Of a DNA stretch of 64,000 bases, positions 19,042-27,286 are shown piece by piece. The stretch is taken from positions 5,647,501 to 5,711,500 of the forward strand of contig NZ_CP030862.1 of the NCBI RefSeq assembly GCF_003325375.1, written 5' to 3'. Source of the DNA: Streptomyces globosus. GTDB taxonomy: Bacteria; Actinomycetota; Actinomycetes; Streptomycetales; Streptomycetaceae. The notes under the pieces are model-generated. The model did not search any database. It was not told the DNA's origin and saw nothing but the letters and a program-made list of their open reading frames with translations. The position numbers and the translations under genes are program-made. The first letter of the stretch is position 1, and every line of letters begins with the position of its first letter.

Positions 19042-20054
19042 TGAACGTACGCCGCCTCATACCCACCGCCGCCCTCGCCGGGGCCGTCGCGCTCGCCGCC
19101 CCGGCCCTGACCGCCTGCTCCGGCACCGCCGGTGCCGACGCCGGAGCCTCCCCCGCCGGCGCTGCGGAGGGCAGGCTCGCCGTGACGGCGTCGTTCTACC
19201 CCATGCAGTTCCTCGCCGAGCAGATCGGCGGGGACCGCGTCCAGGTCGCCTCCCTCACCAAGCCGGGCGTCGAGCCGCACGACCTGGAGATCACCCCCAA
19301 GCAGACCGCACAGCTCGGGGAGTCGGACGTCGTCCTCTACCTCAAGGGCCTCCAGCCCGCCGTCGACGAGGCCGTCGCCCAGGCCGGTGTGAAGAACACC
19401 GTCGACGCCGCGACCCTCACCAAGCTCGACTCCCACGACGCCGGCGGCGACGACCACGGCCACGGCCACGAGGACGGACACGGCGAGGAGGCGGGCCACT
19501 CCGAGGGCGACGGCCACGGCCACGGCGAGGCCGGCGGCGACCCGCACGTCTGGCTCGACCCGTCCAAGTACGCCGAGATCGCCAAGGGCGTCGGCGCCGC
19601 CCTGGAGAAGGCGGACCCCGGCCACGCCGCCGACTACCGCAAGAACACCGACGAGCTGGTCGGCAAACTGACCGCCCTCGACACGGAGTTCAAGGACGGC
19701 CTGAAGAACACCGCCACCAAGACCTTCATCACGACCCACGCAGCCTTCGGCTACCTCGCCGAGCGCTACGGCCTCGACCAGGAGGGCATCTCCGGCGTCG
19801 ACCCCGAGTCCGAGCCCAGCCCGGCCCGGATGAAGGAGCTCCAGGAGCGCGCGAAGAAGGAGAACGTCACCACGGTGTTCTTCGAGACCCTGGCCAGCGA
19901 CAAGACCGCCAAGTCCCTCGCCGCCGACACCGGCCTGAAGACCGACATCCTCGACCCGCTCGAGGGAATCACCGACAAGTCCCAGGGCGCTGACTACTTC
20001 GAGGTCATGCGGTCCAACCTCAAGAACCTCCAGAAGGCCCTCGGGGCCAAGTGA
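19041..20054 (+). CDS. znuA: Zinc ABC transporter, substrate-binding lipoprotein
   Basis: A 337-residue cluster A-I solute-binding protein that captures Zn(II) at the outer membrane face. The signal peptide ends in a lipobox-like ALTAC (about residues 22-26). The mature protein has the family start LAVTASFYPMQFLAEQIGGDRV, metal ligands PGVEPHDLEIT (His), GGDPHVWLDP (His) and ITTHAAFGYLAERYG (His), plus a final acidic ligand region (ISGVDPESEPS). A long His/Asp/Glu-rich loop lies between residues about 130 and 170, a hallmark of zinc rather than manganese binders. Upstream in-frame ATGs at 19026 and 19032 exist, but the Zur box and promoter cover them. It overlaps znuC by one base. Confidence 0.94.
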   Translation: MNVRRLIPTAALAGAVALAAPALTACSGTAGADAGASPAGAAEGRLAVTASFYPMQFLAEQIGGDRVQVASLTKPGVEPHDLEITPKQTAQLGESDVVLYLKGLQPAVDEAVAQAGVKNTVDAATLTKLDSHDAGGDDHGHGHEDGHGEEAGHSEGDGHGHGEAGGDPHVWLDPSKYAEIAKGVGAALEKADPGHAADYRKNTDELVGKLTALDTEFKDGLKNTATKTFITTHAAFGYLAERYGLDQEGISGVDPESEPSPARMKELQERAKKENVTTVFFETLASDKTAKSLAADTGLKTDILDPLEGITDKSQGADYFEVMRSNLKNLQKALGAK

Positions 20055-20869
20055 TGACGTCGACGGAGGCGCCCCCCATGGAGTCCAAGCCCGCGGAACC
20101 GGCGCAGCAGCCGGTCATCTCCCTGCGCGGCGCAGTCGCCTCGCTCGGCTCGCGCCCCGTCCTGCGCGGCGTCGACCTGGCGGTGCGCCCCGGCGAGGTC
20201 GTCGCCCTCCTCGGCGCCAACGGCTCCGGGAAGTCGACGGCCGTGCGCGCCGTCGTCGGCCAGGTTCCCCTGTCGGGCGGCGAGCTGTCGCTGTTCGGCA
20301 CGCCCTTCCGGCGCTTCCGGGACTGGTCGCGCATCGGGTACGTGCCCCAGCGCACCACCGCGGCGAGCGGCGTCCCGGCGACGGTGCGCGAGGTCGTCTC
20401 CGCGGGCCGGCTCGCCCGCACCCGCTTCGGCCTCCTGCGCAGGGCCGACAAGGAGGCCGTCGGGCGCGCCCTGGCCCTGGTCGACATGGACGGGTACGCC
20501 GACGCCTCGGTCAACGCCCTCTCCGGCGGCCAGCACCAGCGCGTCCTGATCGCCCGCGCCCTGGCCGCCGAGCCCGAGCTGCTGATCATGGACGAGCCGA
20601 TGGCCGGCGTGGACCTCGCCAACCAGGAGGTCCTCGCGAGCGCCGTCCGCGAGCAGGTCGCCGCCGGCGCGACCGTCCTGCTCGTCCTGCACGAGCTCGG
20701 CCCGCTGGAGCCGCTGATCGACCGCGCGGTCGTCCTGCGCGACGGCTGCGTCGTCCACGACGGCGCGCCCCCGGAGGCCGTGGGCCAGCACGCCCTGCCC
20801 GGCCACGACCACGTACACCCCCACGCGGCGCACGACGCCGAACCCCTGCGCACCGGACTGCTGAGCTGA
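20054..20869 (+). CDS. znuC: Zinc ABC transporter, ATP-binding protein
   Basis: A 271-residue ABC ATPase energising zinc import at the inner face of the membrane. Walker A ALLGANGSGKSTAVRAV at about residues 50-66, Q-loop YVPQRTT, signature LSGGQHQRVLIARAL, Walker B LLIMDEPMAGVD and switch His in LVLHELGP. The C-terminus is His-rich (GHDHVHPHAAHD), as often in zinc transporters. Start ATG 20054 overlaps the znuA stop (TGATG), and the znuB start overlaps its own stop in the same way. Confidence 0.94.
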   Translation: MTSTEAPPMESKPAEPAQQPVISLRGAVASLGSRPVLRGVDLAVRPGEVVALLGANGSGKSTAVRAVVGQVPLSGGELSLFGTPFRRFRDWSRIGYVPQRTTAASGVPATVREVVSAGRLARTRFGLLRRADKEAVGRALALVDMDGYADASVNALSGGQHQRVLIARALAAEPELLIMDEPMAGVDLANQEVLASAVREQVAAGATVLLVLHELGPLEPLIDRAVVLRDGCVVHDGAPPEAVGQHALPGHDHVHPHAAHDAEPLRTGLLS

Positions 20870-21738
20870 TGGACCTCCTGAACTACGCCTTCATGCAGCG
20901 GGCCCTGCTCGCCGCCGTCCTGGTGGGCCTCACCGCCCCCGCCATCGGCACCTACCTCGTCCAGCGCCGCCAGGCGGTCATGGGCGACGGCATCGGCCAC
21001 GTGGCCCTGACGGGCGTCGCGCTGGGCTTCCTGCTGAACGCCAGCCCGGTGTGGCTCGCGACCCTGGTCGCGGTCCTCGGCGCGGTCGGCATGGAGCTCA
21101 TCCGCTCGCGCGGCCGGACCAGCGGCGACATCGCCCTGGCGATGCTCTTCTACGGCGGCCTGGCCGGCGGCGTCATGATCATCAATCTGGCGCCGGGCGG
21201 CTCCACCAGCAACCTGACCAGCTACCTCTTCGGCTCGATCACCACCGTCTCGGCCGAGGACATCACGGCCGTCGTCGTCCTCGCCGCGTTCGTGCTCGCC
21301 GTGGCCCTGGGCCTGCGCCGGCAGCTGTTCGCCGTCTGCCAGGACGAGGAGTTCGCCCGGGTCACCGGCCTGCCCGTGCGGCTGCTCAACCTGCTGCTCG
21401 CGGTCACCGCGGCCGTCACGGTGACCGTCGCCATGCGCATCGTCGGCCTGCTCCTCGTCAGCGCCATGATGGTGATCCCCGTCGCGGCGGCGCAGCGCGT
21501 CACCCGCGGATTCGCCGCCACCCTGGCGACCGCGATGGGCATCGGCGTCCTGGTCTCGCTCTCCGGCACCGTGGCCACGTACTACATCGACGCCCCCTCC
21601 GGCGGCACCATCGTGCTCCTGGCCATCGCCGTCTTCACGGTCCTCACGGCGGTGTCCGCGCCGCTGGCCCGGCGCCGGGCCGAGGCGGCGCGCACCGCCG
21701 AAGAGGTCTGTACGCGCGACGACGTGAAGGTCCAGTAG
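20869..21738 (+). CDS. znuB: Zinc ABC transporter, permease
   Basis: A 289-residue ABC-3 family membrane permease with about eight transmembrane helices. It starts LLNYAFMQRALLAAVLVGLTAP and has QRRQAVMGDGIGHVALTGVALG, the coupling region that contacts ZnuC. The conserved RIVGLLLVSAMMVIPVAAAQ segment lies near residue 190. Translation is coupled to znuC. Zur follows 49 nt downstream, so uptake genes and their repressor probably share a transcript. Confidence 0.94.
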   Translation: MDLLNYAFMQRALLAAVLVGLTAPAIGTYLVQRRQAVMGDGIGHVALTGVALGFLLNASPVWLATLVAVLGAVGMELIRSRGRTSGDIALAMLFYGGLAGGVMIINLAPGGSTSNLTSYLFGSITTVSAEDITAVVVLAAFVLAVALGLRRQLFAVCQDEEFARVTGLPVRLLNLLLAVTAAVTVTVAMRIVGLLLVSAMMVIPVAAAQRVTRGFAATLATAMGIGVLVSLSGTVATYYIDAPSGGTIVLLAIAVFTVLTAVSAPLARRRAEAARTAEEVCTRDDVKVQ

Positions 21739-21787
21739 CGGCGGCCGCCTGGCACAATTGGGCCGAGGCCGATACGAGGAGGAACCG

Positions 21788-22222
21788 GTGGCGACTGCGC
21801 CTGGCGAGACGAGTACCGCGCCAGTACGAGGGCGATCCACCCGGCAGCGGGCGGCGGTGGCGGCCGCGCTGGACGAGGTGGACGAGTTCCGCAGCGCCCA
21901 GGAGCTGCACGACATGCTCCGGCACCGCGGCGACTCCGTGGGCCTGACCACGGTCTACCGCACCCTCCAGTCCCTGGCGGACGCGGGCGAGGTCGACGTG
22001 CTGCGCACCAGCGACGGCGAGTCCGTCTACCGGCGCTGCTCCACCGGGGACCACCACCACCACCTGGTGTGCCGCGGCTGCGGCAAGGCCGTCGAGGTGG
22101 AGGGCCCGGCCGTCGAGAAGTGGGCCGAGTCGATCGCGGCCGAGCACGGCTTCGTGAACGTCGCCCACACCGTCGAGATCTTCGGCACCTGCTCCGACTG
22201 CGCGGCCGCGGCAGCCTCCTGA
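21788..22222 (+). CDS. zur: Zinc uptake regulator, Fur family
   Basis: A 144-residue Fur-family repressor that binds DNA when loaded with zinc. The winged helix (RQRAAVAAALDEVDEFRSAQELHDML to VGLTTVYRTLQSLADAGEV) is followed by the metal domain: GDHHHHLVCRGCGK and FGTCSDC give the two CxxC pairs of the structural zinc site, and the His run supplies regulatory ligands. The GTG at 21788 is preferred because GAGGAGGAA lies about 4 nt upstream. Position after znuACB and the Zur-like box ahead of znuA support the zinc assignment over iron Fur. Confidence 0.94.
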   Translation: MATAPGETSTAPVRGRSTRQRAAVAAALDEVDEFRSAQELHDMLRHRGDSVGLTTVYRTLQSLADAGEVDVLRTSDGESVYRRCSTGDHHHHLVCRGCGKAVEVEGPAVEKWAESIAAEHGFVNVAHTVEIFGTCSDCAAAAAS

Positions 22223-22276
22223 GCGCGGTCCGGGCGCTTTCCGGCCGCGGGCCGAAGCGATCCGGACGACTTCGCA

Positions 22277-22333
22277 GGACACGGCGGAGGGCCCGCCCCC
22301 GGAAAACCCGGTGGCGGGCCCTCCGCCGTGTCC
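22277..22333. terminator. Bidirectional terminator
   Basis: 21-bp perfect arms (22277-22297 and 22313-22333) around a 15-nt loop that can itself pair (CCGG-aaaac-CCGG). It separates convergent zur and uppS. Confidence 0.85.
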
Positions 22334-22341
22334 GCAGCCCC

Positions 22342-23169
22342 TCAGCCGGCAGCGCCGCCCGGCTCCACCTGGTTCGGGACGGCCCCGCCGAAGCGGCGGT
22401 CGCGCTGGGCGTACTCCAGGCAGGCCTGCCACAGGTTGCGGCGGTCGAAGTCCGGCCACAGCACGTCCTGGAAGACCATCTCGGCGTACGCGCTCTGCCA
22501 GAGCAGGTAGTTCGAGGTGCGCTGCTCGCCGCTGGGGCGCAGGAACAGGTCGACGTCCGGCATGTCCGGGTAGTAGATGTACTTCGCGAAGGTCTTCTCG
22601 TTGACCTTCGACGGGTCCAGCTTCCCGGCGGCCACGTCCCGCGCTATGGCCTGCGCCGCGTCGGCGATCTCGGCGCGGCCGCCGTAGTTGACGCAGAAGT
22701 ACAGCGTCATCTTGTCGTTGTCGACGGTCTGCTCCTGGGCCACCTGGAGCTCCTGGACGACGGACTTCCACATCTTCGGCATGCGGCCGACCCAGCGGAT
22801 GCGGATGCCCAGCTCGTCCATCTCGTCGCGGCGGCGGCGGATGACGTCGCGGTTGAAGTTCATCAGGAAGCGGACCTCTTCCGGGGAGCGCTTCCAGTTC
22901 TCCGTCGAGAAGGCGTACAGCGAGAGGTTCTTGACGCCCATCTCGATGCAGCCCTTGAGGACGTCGAGGACGACGCCCTCGCCGACCTTGTGGCCCTCGG
23001 TGCGGGGCAGCCCGCGCTCCTTGGCCCAGCGGCCGTTGCCGTCCATGACGATCGCGACGTGGTTGGGGACCAGCTCGCCGGGGATCTTCGGCGGGCGCGC
23101 ACCGGACGGGTGCGGCTCCGGAACCTTGTACTCGCGGCGAGAGCGTCCCAGAATCCCGCGTCGTGCCAT
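22342..23169 (-). CDS. uppS: Isoprenyl transferase (undecaprenyl diphosphate synthase type)
   Basis: A 275-residue cis-prenyltransferase that extends isoprenyl diphosphates to the lipid carrier of cell-wall synthesis. The catalytic Asp is in VPNHVAIVMDGNGRWAKERG (Asp43), followed by GHKVGEGVVLDVLKGCIEMG and LSLYAFSTENWKRSPEEV. The conserved end DLFLRPSGEQRTSNYLLWQSAYAE plus FQDVLWPDF binds the isopentenyl diphosphate. Start ATG 23169 is 11 nt after the recO stop, so both form an operon. Confidence 0.94.
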   Translation of the reverse strand: MARRGILGRSRREYKVPEPHPSGARPPKIPGELVPNHVAIVMDGNGRWAKERGLPRTEGHKVGEGVVLDVLKGCIEMGVKNLSLYAFSTENWKRSPEEVRFLMNFNRDVIRRRRDEMDELGIRIRWVGRMPKMWKSVVQELQVAQEQTVDNDKMTLYFCVNYGGRAEIADAAQAIARDVAAGKLDPSKVNEKTFAKYIYYPDMPDVDLFLRPSGEQRTSNYLLWQSAYAEMVFQDVLWPDFDRRNLWQACLEYAQRDRRFGGAVPNQVEPGGAAG

Positions 23170-23180
23170 GTGCCCAGCTC

Positions 23181-23927
23181 CTATTTCTCGACGTAACGCA
23201 GCGAGCGTAGCCCGCGCTCCAGATGCCAGTGCAAATAGGCCGAGACGAGCCCGCTGCCCTCCCGCACGTGGCGTGCCTCGCACGCGTCGGCGTACCCCCA
23301 GTCGCCCGTCAGCAGGGCGCTGAGCAGGGCGACGGCCTCCGACGAGGGTACGACGCTGCCGGCCACCCGGCAGTCGCCGCAGACGACCCCGCCCGCGGCG
23401 ACGGAGAAGTGCCGGTTCGGGCCGTGGATGCCGCACTTCGCGCAGTCCTCGAAGCTCGGCGCGTAGCCGTTCACAGCGAGGGAGCGCAGCAGGAAGGCGT
23501 CGAGGATGAGGTTCGGCTCGTGCTCGCCGCGGGAGAGGGTGCGCAGGGCGCCGATGAGCAGCAGGTACTGCTGGACGGCCGGCTCGCCCTCGTTCTCGGT
23601 GAACCGCTCGGCGGTCTCCAGCATCGCGGTGCCGGCCGTGTAGCGGGCGTAGTCGGTGACGATGCCGTTGCCGTACGGGGAGATGATCTCGGTCTGCGTG
23701 CAGAGCGGCAGGCTGCGCCCGACGAGGTCGCTGCCGCGGGCGAAGAACTGGACGTCGGCGTGGGAGAAGGGCTCCAGCCCGGCGCCGAACTTCGACTTGG
23801 TGCGGCGTACGCCGCGGGCGACGGCCCGCACCCGTCCGTGGCCGCGGGTCAGCAGCGTGATGATGCGGTCCGCCTCGCCGAGCTTCTGGGTGCGCAGCAC
23901 GATGCCGTCGTCGCGGAACAGACTCAT
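23181..23927 (-). CDS. recO: DNA repair protein RecO
   Basis: A 248-residue RecO, which loads RecA on single-stranded DNA in the RecFOR pathway. The N-terminal OB fold begins MSLFRDDGIVLRTQKLGEADRIITLLTRGHGRVRAVARG. The helical middle and C-terminus carry a four-Cys zinc site (CAKCG and VVCGDCR), present in many but not all RecO. The start is ATG 23927. The gene precedes uppS in one transcript, as in other actinomycetes. Confidence 0.93.
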   Translation of the reverse strand: MSLFRDDGIVLRTQKLGEADRIITLLTRGHGRVRAVARGVRRTKSKFGAGLEPFSHADVQFFARGSDLVGRSLPLCTQTEIISPYGNGIVTDYARYTAGTAMLETAERFTENEGEPAVQQYLLLIGALRTLSRGEHEPNLILDAFLLRSLAVNGYAPSFEDCAKCGIHGPNRHFSVAAGGVVCGDCRVAGSVVPSSEAVALLSALLTGDWGYADACEARHVREGSGLVSAYLHWHLERGLRSLRYVEK

Positions 23928-23955
23928 GCGCCCATTGTCGCCTGTGCGGGTGCGG

Positions 23956-24000
23956 CGGCGGCCCCCTGCCCCGGACCGGCTCCGGGGCGGGGGGCCGCCG
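23956..24000 (-). terminator. Terminator of the NCS2 permease gene
   Basis: 20-nt arms with one mismatch (23956-23975 and 23981-24000), 5-nt loop, just past the permease stop. Confidence 0.7.
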
Positions 24001-24012
24001 CGGCCCGCGGGG

Positions 24013-25530
24013 TCAGCGGGCGGGGGCGGGGGCCGGATCGGCGTCGGGGTCGGCGTCGGGCTCGGGGTCCCGGTCGGCCGCGGGGCCGGCGGGGGCCGGG
24101 ACGGGTACCGGTGCGGCGGCCGGGGCCGCAGGCGGGGCGGGCTCCGCGGTCAGGGCTCCGGCGGCGTGGGCGTCGTCCTTGCCGAGGCCGTTGAAGACGG
24201 CGTTCAGCACGATGGCGGCCGTCGCGCCGAGCGTCACGCCGCTGTTCAGCAGGGAGGACAGGTCGGCGTCCATGTGCTCCTTGAACAGCACCGGGACGGT
24301 GGCGGGCAGCAGCGCGAAGGCCAGGGAGACGCCCACGACCAGCGCGTTCTTCTCCTCCTTCAGGTCGACCTTGGCAAGGGTCTGGATGCCGGCCAGGGCG
24401 ACCATCGCGAACATGACGGTCGCGGCGCCGCCGAGGACGCCGTGCGGCACGGAGGCCACGATGGCGGCGGCCTTCGGCAGCAGCCCCAGGATGATCATGA
24501 ACACGCCGGCCGCGACGACGACGAAGCGGCTCTTGACCTTGGTCATCCGCACGAGTCCGACGTTCTCGGCGAACGCGACGTACGGGAAGGAGTTGAGGAC
24601 GCCTCCGAGCGCGGTCGCGGCGCCGTCGGCGCGCAGTGCACGGGCCACGGTCTCGCTGTCGACGTCCTTGCCGACGATGTCGCCGACCGCGTACGTGTCA
24701 CCGGTCGTCTCGACCATGGTGATCAGCATGACGATGAGCATCAGCATGATCGGGAACCACTCGAACTTCGGCGCACCGAAGTGGAAGGGTGTCGTCACGC
24801 CGATCCAGTCGGCCTTCGAGACGCTGTCGAACCGGGCGTCGCCGAGCAGGAAGGCGACGGCCGTCCCGCCCACGAGGCCGAGCAGGATGGCGATCGAGGA
24901 GAGGAAGGGCCGACCGAGCCTCATCAGCAGCAGGATGAAGAGCATGGTGCCTCCGGCGTACGCGAAGTGCTTCGGATCTCCGAAGTCGGGGCTGCCGAGG
25001 CCGCCCGCCGCGTCGTTCAGGCCGACCGGCAGCAGCACGATGCCCAGTACGGTGATCACGGTGCCGGTGACGACCGGCGGGAAGAGCCGCATGACCGCGC
25101 GGAACGCCCGGGCCGGCAGCCAGGCGAACGCGAACGTGGCGACGCCCGCGGTGATGACGGCGCCGTAGATGACCAGGAGGGCGGCGGTGCCGCCGCCCGC
25201 GCCGAGGCCTATCGCGATCATCGGGGAGACGGCGGTGAAGGTGACGCCCTGGATGAGCGGCAGTCGCGCGCCGACCCTGCCGATGCCCCACGCCTGGATG
25301 ATGGAGGCGATGCCGCAGGTGAAGAGGTCGGCGTTGATCAGGTAGACGAGTTGTTCGGGGGTCAGCCCGAGCGCGCCTCCGACGATGATCGGGACGATCA
25401 CGGCGCCGGCGTAGAAGGCGAGCACGTGCTGGAAGCCGTACAGCGCGAGCTTGGGGACGGGGAGCACCTCGTCGACCGGGTGGGTGCTCTGCTCTCCGTC
25501 GGCGGAGAGCCGGGCGGCGACACGTGCCAT
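24013..25530 (-). CDS. NCS2-family nucleobase (uracil/xanthine) permease
   Basis: A 505-residue membrane transporter of the nucleobase-cation symporter 2 family. The start LPVPKLALYGFQHVLAFYAGAVIVPIIVGGA is the conserved first helix with the QH pair. AYASFPYVAFAENVGLVRMTKV-type sequence (FPYVAFAENVGLVRMT) carries the signature NxG motif for substrate binding. About 12-14 helices are visible to residue 455; the last 50 residues are an unusual low-complexity tail of Ala/Pro then Asp-Pro repeats (EPDADPDADPAPAP). Xanthine, uric acid or uracil are all possible substrates. It stands alone. Confidence 0.88.
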   Translation of the reverse strand: MARVAARLSADGEQSTHPVDEVLPVPKLALYGFQHVLAFYAGAVIVPIIVGGALGLTPEQLVYLINADLFTCGIASIIQAWGIGRVGARLPLIQGVTFTAVSPMIAIGLGAGGGTAALLVIYGAVITAGVATFAFAWLPARAFRAVMRLFPPVVTGTVITVLGIVLLPVGLNDAAGGLGSPDFGDPKHFAYAGGTMLFILLLMRLGRPFLSSIAILLGLVGGTAVAFLLGDARFDSVSKADWIGVTTPFHFGAPKFEWFPIMLMLIVMLITMVETTGDTYAVGDIVGKDVDSETVARALRADGAATALGGVLNSFPYVAFAENVGLVRMTKVKSRFVVVAAGVFMIILGLLPKAAAIVASVPHGVLGGAATVMFAMVALAGIQTLAKVDLKEEKNALVVGVSLAFALLPATVPVLFKEHMDADLSSLLNSGVTLGATAAIVLNAVFNGLGKDDAHAAGALTAEPAPPAAPAAAPVPVPAPAGPAADRDPEPDADPDADPAPAPAR

Positions 25531-26062
25531 CGGGCTTGCCCTTCAGAAGGTGGTGAACGGGGAGGGTCTGGTTGTCCCCGGGCGGAGCGGGTCGTGTCCC
25601 GTGGGTCCGCCGGGGTTGTCAGGTGCGTTCGTTCACGTGGCCGAAGCCCGCCGGGTCGCGCTCCGGCGGCGTTCGTCGTGTGTCCGGAATTGAACGCCTG
25701 TGGGAGGGGACACAGATATCGTCGACTTCCACAAAGTGTTGACCCATGGGGGCGCCCGATCTGTGGGTTCCTCCAGTGGCGCAGGGCGGTGCGGCGGGGT
25801 AGCCCGGCACGGCTCCCGCCCTCCCGACCGCCCTCGTACGGACGATGCCCCTTGCTGTGACGTGCGGCGATGCCCTCCGGGGCGCCGGGGGCGGCGCACG
25901 GGCGCGCGGCAGCGCCGCCGTCCGCCTGCTGGGACGGCCCGGCGGCGGACGGCGCGGTTCCCCGAGCCCTACGGCCGGATTCAGGCCCCGTGAGGCCGGA
26001 TCGTTACCTCGATCGGAGCCGTTTCGGCCGGATCCGGCGGTCGCCCGGCGGTCGTCCGGTGG
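25531..26062. other. 532-nt intergenic region
   Basis: No gene is convincing here. It contains the permease promoter region, with a 7-bp inverted repeat TGTGTCC (25679-25685) and GGACACA (25708-25714) that could be an operator. The rest is unstructured GC-rich sequence. Confidence 0.4.
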
Positions 26063-26758
26063 TCAGGAGGAGCGCACGGCGGACAGCAGCCGCGCCACGT
26101 CGTCCGAGCCGATCCGCAGGGCGGAGCCGACGGTGGCGAGCACCTCGCGCTCGGCCGGGGTGTACGGGCCGTCGGCGAGCGCGATCCGCGCGCCCTGGAG
26201 CAGGATCGACTCCCGCCCAGGGCCTGCCAGGTGCGGGGCGAGCGGCTCCAGCGCCTCGTGGAGCTCGATGGCCAGCGCGGCCCCGCAGCAGTCGGGGGCG
26301 TCGTACAGCCCGAGGCGGCCCTGGTCGCTGGCGAGCGCCTGCACGAGGGATTCCAGCTGCTCCCCGGTGCAGTCCTGGAAGCCGGCGGCGCGGACGGCCG
26401 ACACGGCGGTCTCCAGGACGGCCCGCGCCTCGGTGCCGCCGGCCGCGAGCACGGCCAGGGCGACGGTGTGCACGGCGTCGCGCAGCAGGGCGGAGAAGCG
26501 GGTGGTGGTGAGGCGGTCGAGCACGTCGGTGCCGAAGCGCTCCCGGCAGCCCTGGCATTCGACGACGGGCCCGGCCTCGCCGCGCGACAGCAGCGGGACG
26601 CCGAGGACCGTGAACCTGCGGCGTCCGGTGCGCCGGCGGTAGTTGCGGTCGCCGCCGCAGCCCGTGCAGAAGAACTCGCCGTCGCCCACCGTGTTCCACG
26701 TGGTGCGGATGCCCCAGACCGTCAGCTTCCGGCCGTCCCCACCCCGAACTGGCAGCAC
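26063..26758 (-). CDS. TerB-family protein with N-terminal zinc ribbon
   Basis: A 231-residue protein. Residues about 28-70 hold two CxxC pairs (FFCTGCGGD and VECQGCRERFG), a zinc ribbon. The rest is an all-helical domain (LRDAVHTVALAVLAAGG, AVLETAVSAVRAAG, YTPAEREVLATVGSALRI) like TerB/tellurite resistance-type domains, including the acidic residues typical of the fold (LYDAPDCCGA, ALADGPYT). GTG at 26758 is chosen with GGAGGTG about 5 nt upstream. The physiological role of this group is unknown; tellurite resistance should not be assumed. Confidence 0.72.
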   Translation of the reverse strand: MLPVRGGDGRKLTVWGIRTTWNTVGDGEFFCTGCGGDRNYRRRTGRRRFTVLGVPLLSRGEAGPVVECQGCRERFGTDVLDRLTTTRFSALLRDAVHTVALAVLAAGGTEARAVLETAVSAVRAAGFQDCTGEQLESLVQALASDQGRLGLYDAPDCCGAALAIELHEALEPLAPHLAGPGRESILLQGARIALADGPYTPAEREVLATVGSALRIGSDDVARLLSAVRSS

Positions 26759-27218
26759 GTCGCACCTCCGTCAACTCCCCCGTGGCCCTGCGGGCACGGG
26801 CGGGACCCCCAGGCGGCACACCGGGGTTGGCGTGATGTTAGCCACATCGGTGAGGATGCGTCAGTCGTGTGACAAGACAACATCCGCCGCGGGGCGGAGT
26901 TGGCCGGTCCGTGCTGCTGCGCCTCCCCCGCCCGTCTGCGGGGCCTGCCCGCGCCCGACGGCGTGCGCGGCGGATCCCGTCTGGTCAGGGCCTCCGCAGG
27001 CGGGAGCGGCCGGGGCGCGGCCCGGCCGCCGGCCCGTTCCGGCGCCCGGCCGGTGAGGGGCCGGCCGAGGCCGACACCGGCGGCTCCGGCCCGGTCGGAC
27101 CGTGCGGGAACCGGCCGGTGAGGGGCCGGCGGAGGGCGGCGGGGCGGGTCCGGGGCGGCGTACGGCGCCCCGGTCAACGCGGGGCACCCGGGACCATCCG
27201 CAAGGAGCCGGCAGCAGC
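26759..27218. repeat. 460-nt gene-free region with a direct repeat
   Basis: No gene is supported. A near-identical segment, CCGGCCGGTGAGGGGCCGGC, occurs at 27046-27065 and again at 27111-27130, each followed by a GAGG, 65 nt apart. Its origin and role are unknown. Confidence 0.45.
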
Positions 27219-27260
27219 GCGCCGCCGCGCCCCTCCCGGGCGGGAGGGGCGCGGCGGCGC
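27219..27260 (-). terminator. Terminator of leuA
   Basis: Perfect 20-bp arms (27219-27238 and 27241-27260) with a 2-nt centre, 27 nt past the leuA stop. Confidence 0.8.
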
Positions 27261-27286
27261 GGCGGCGGGCCCTGCGGCCCGGCGGG

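Noticed and set aside
17453..19993. 846-residue open frame crossing glyS and the start of znuA
   Set aside because: Spans two real genes and a promoter, with no protein-like features.
25531..26062. Possible purine riboswitch ahead of the nucleobase permease
   Set aside because: No conserved aptamer stem or core seen; only a short inverted repeat.
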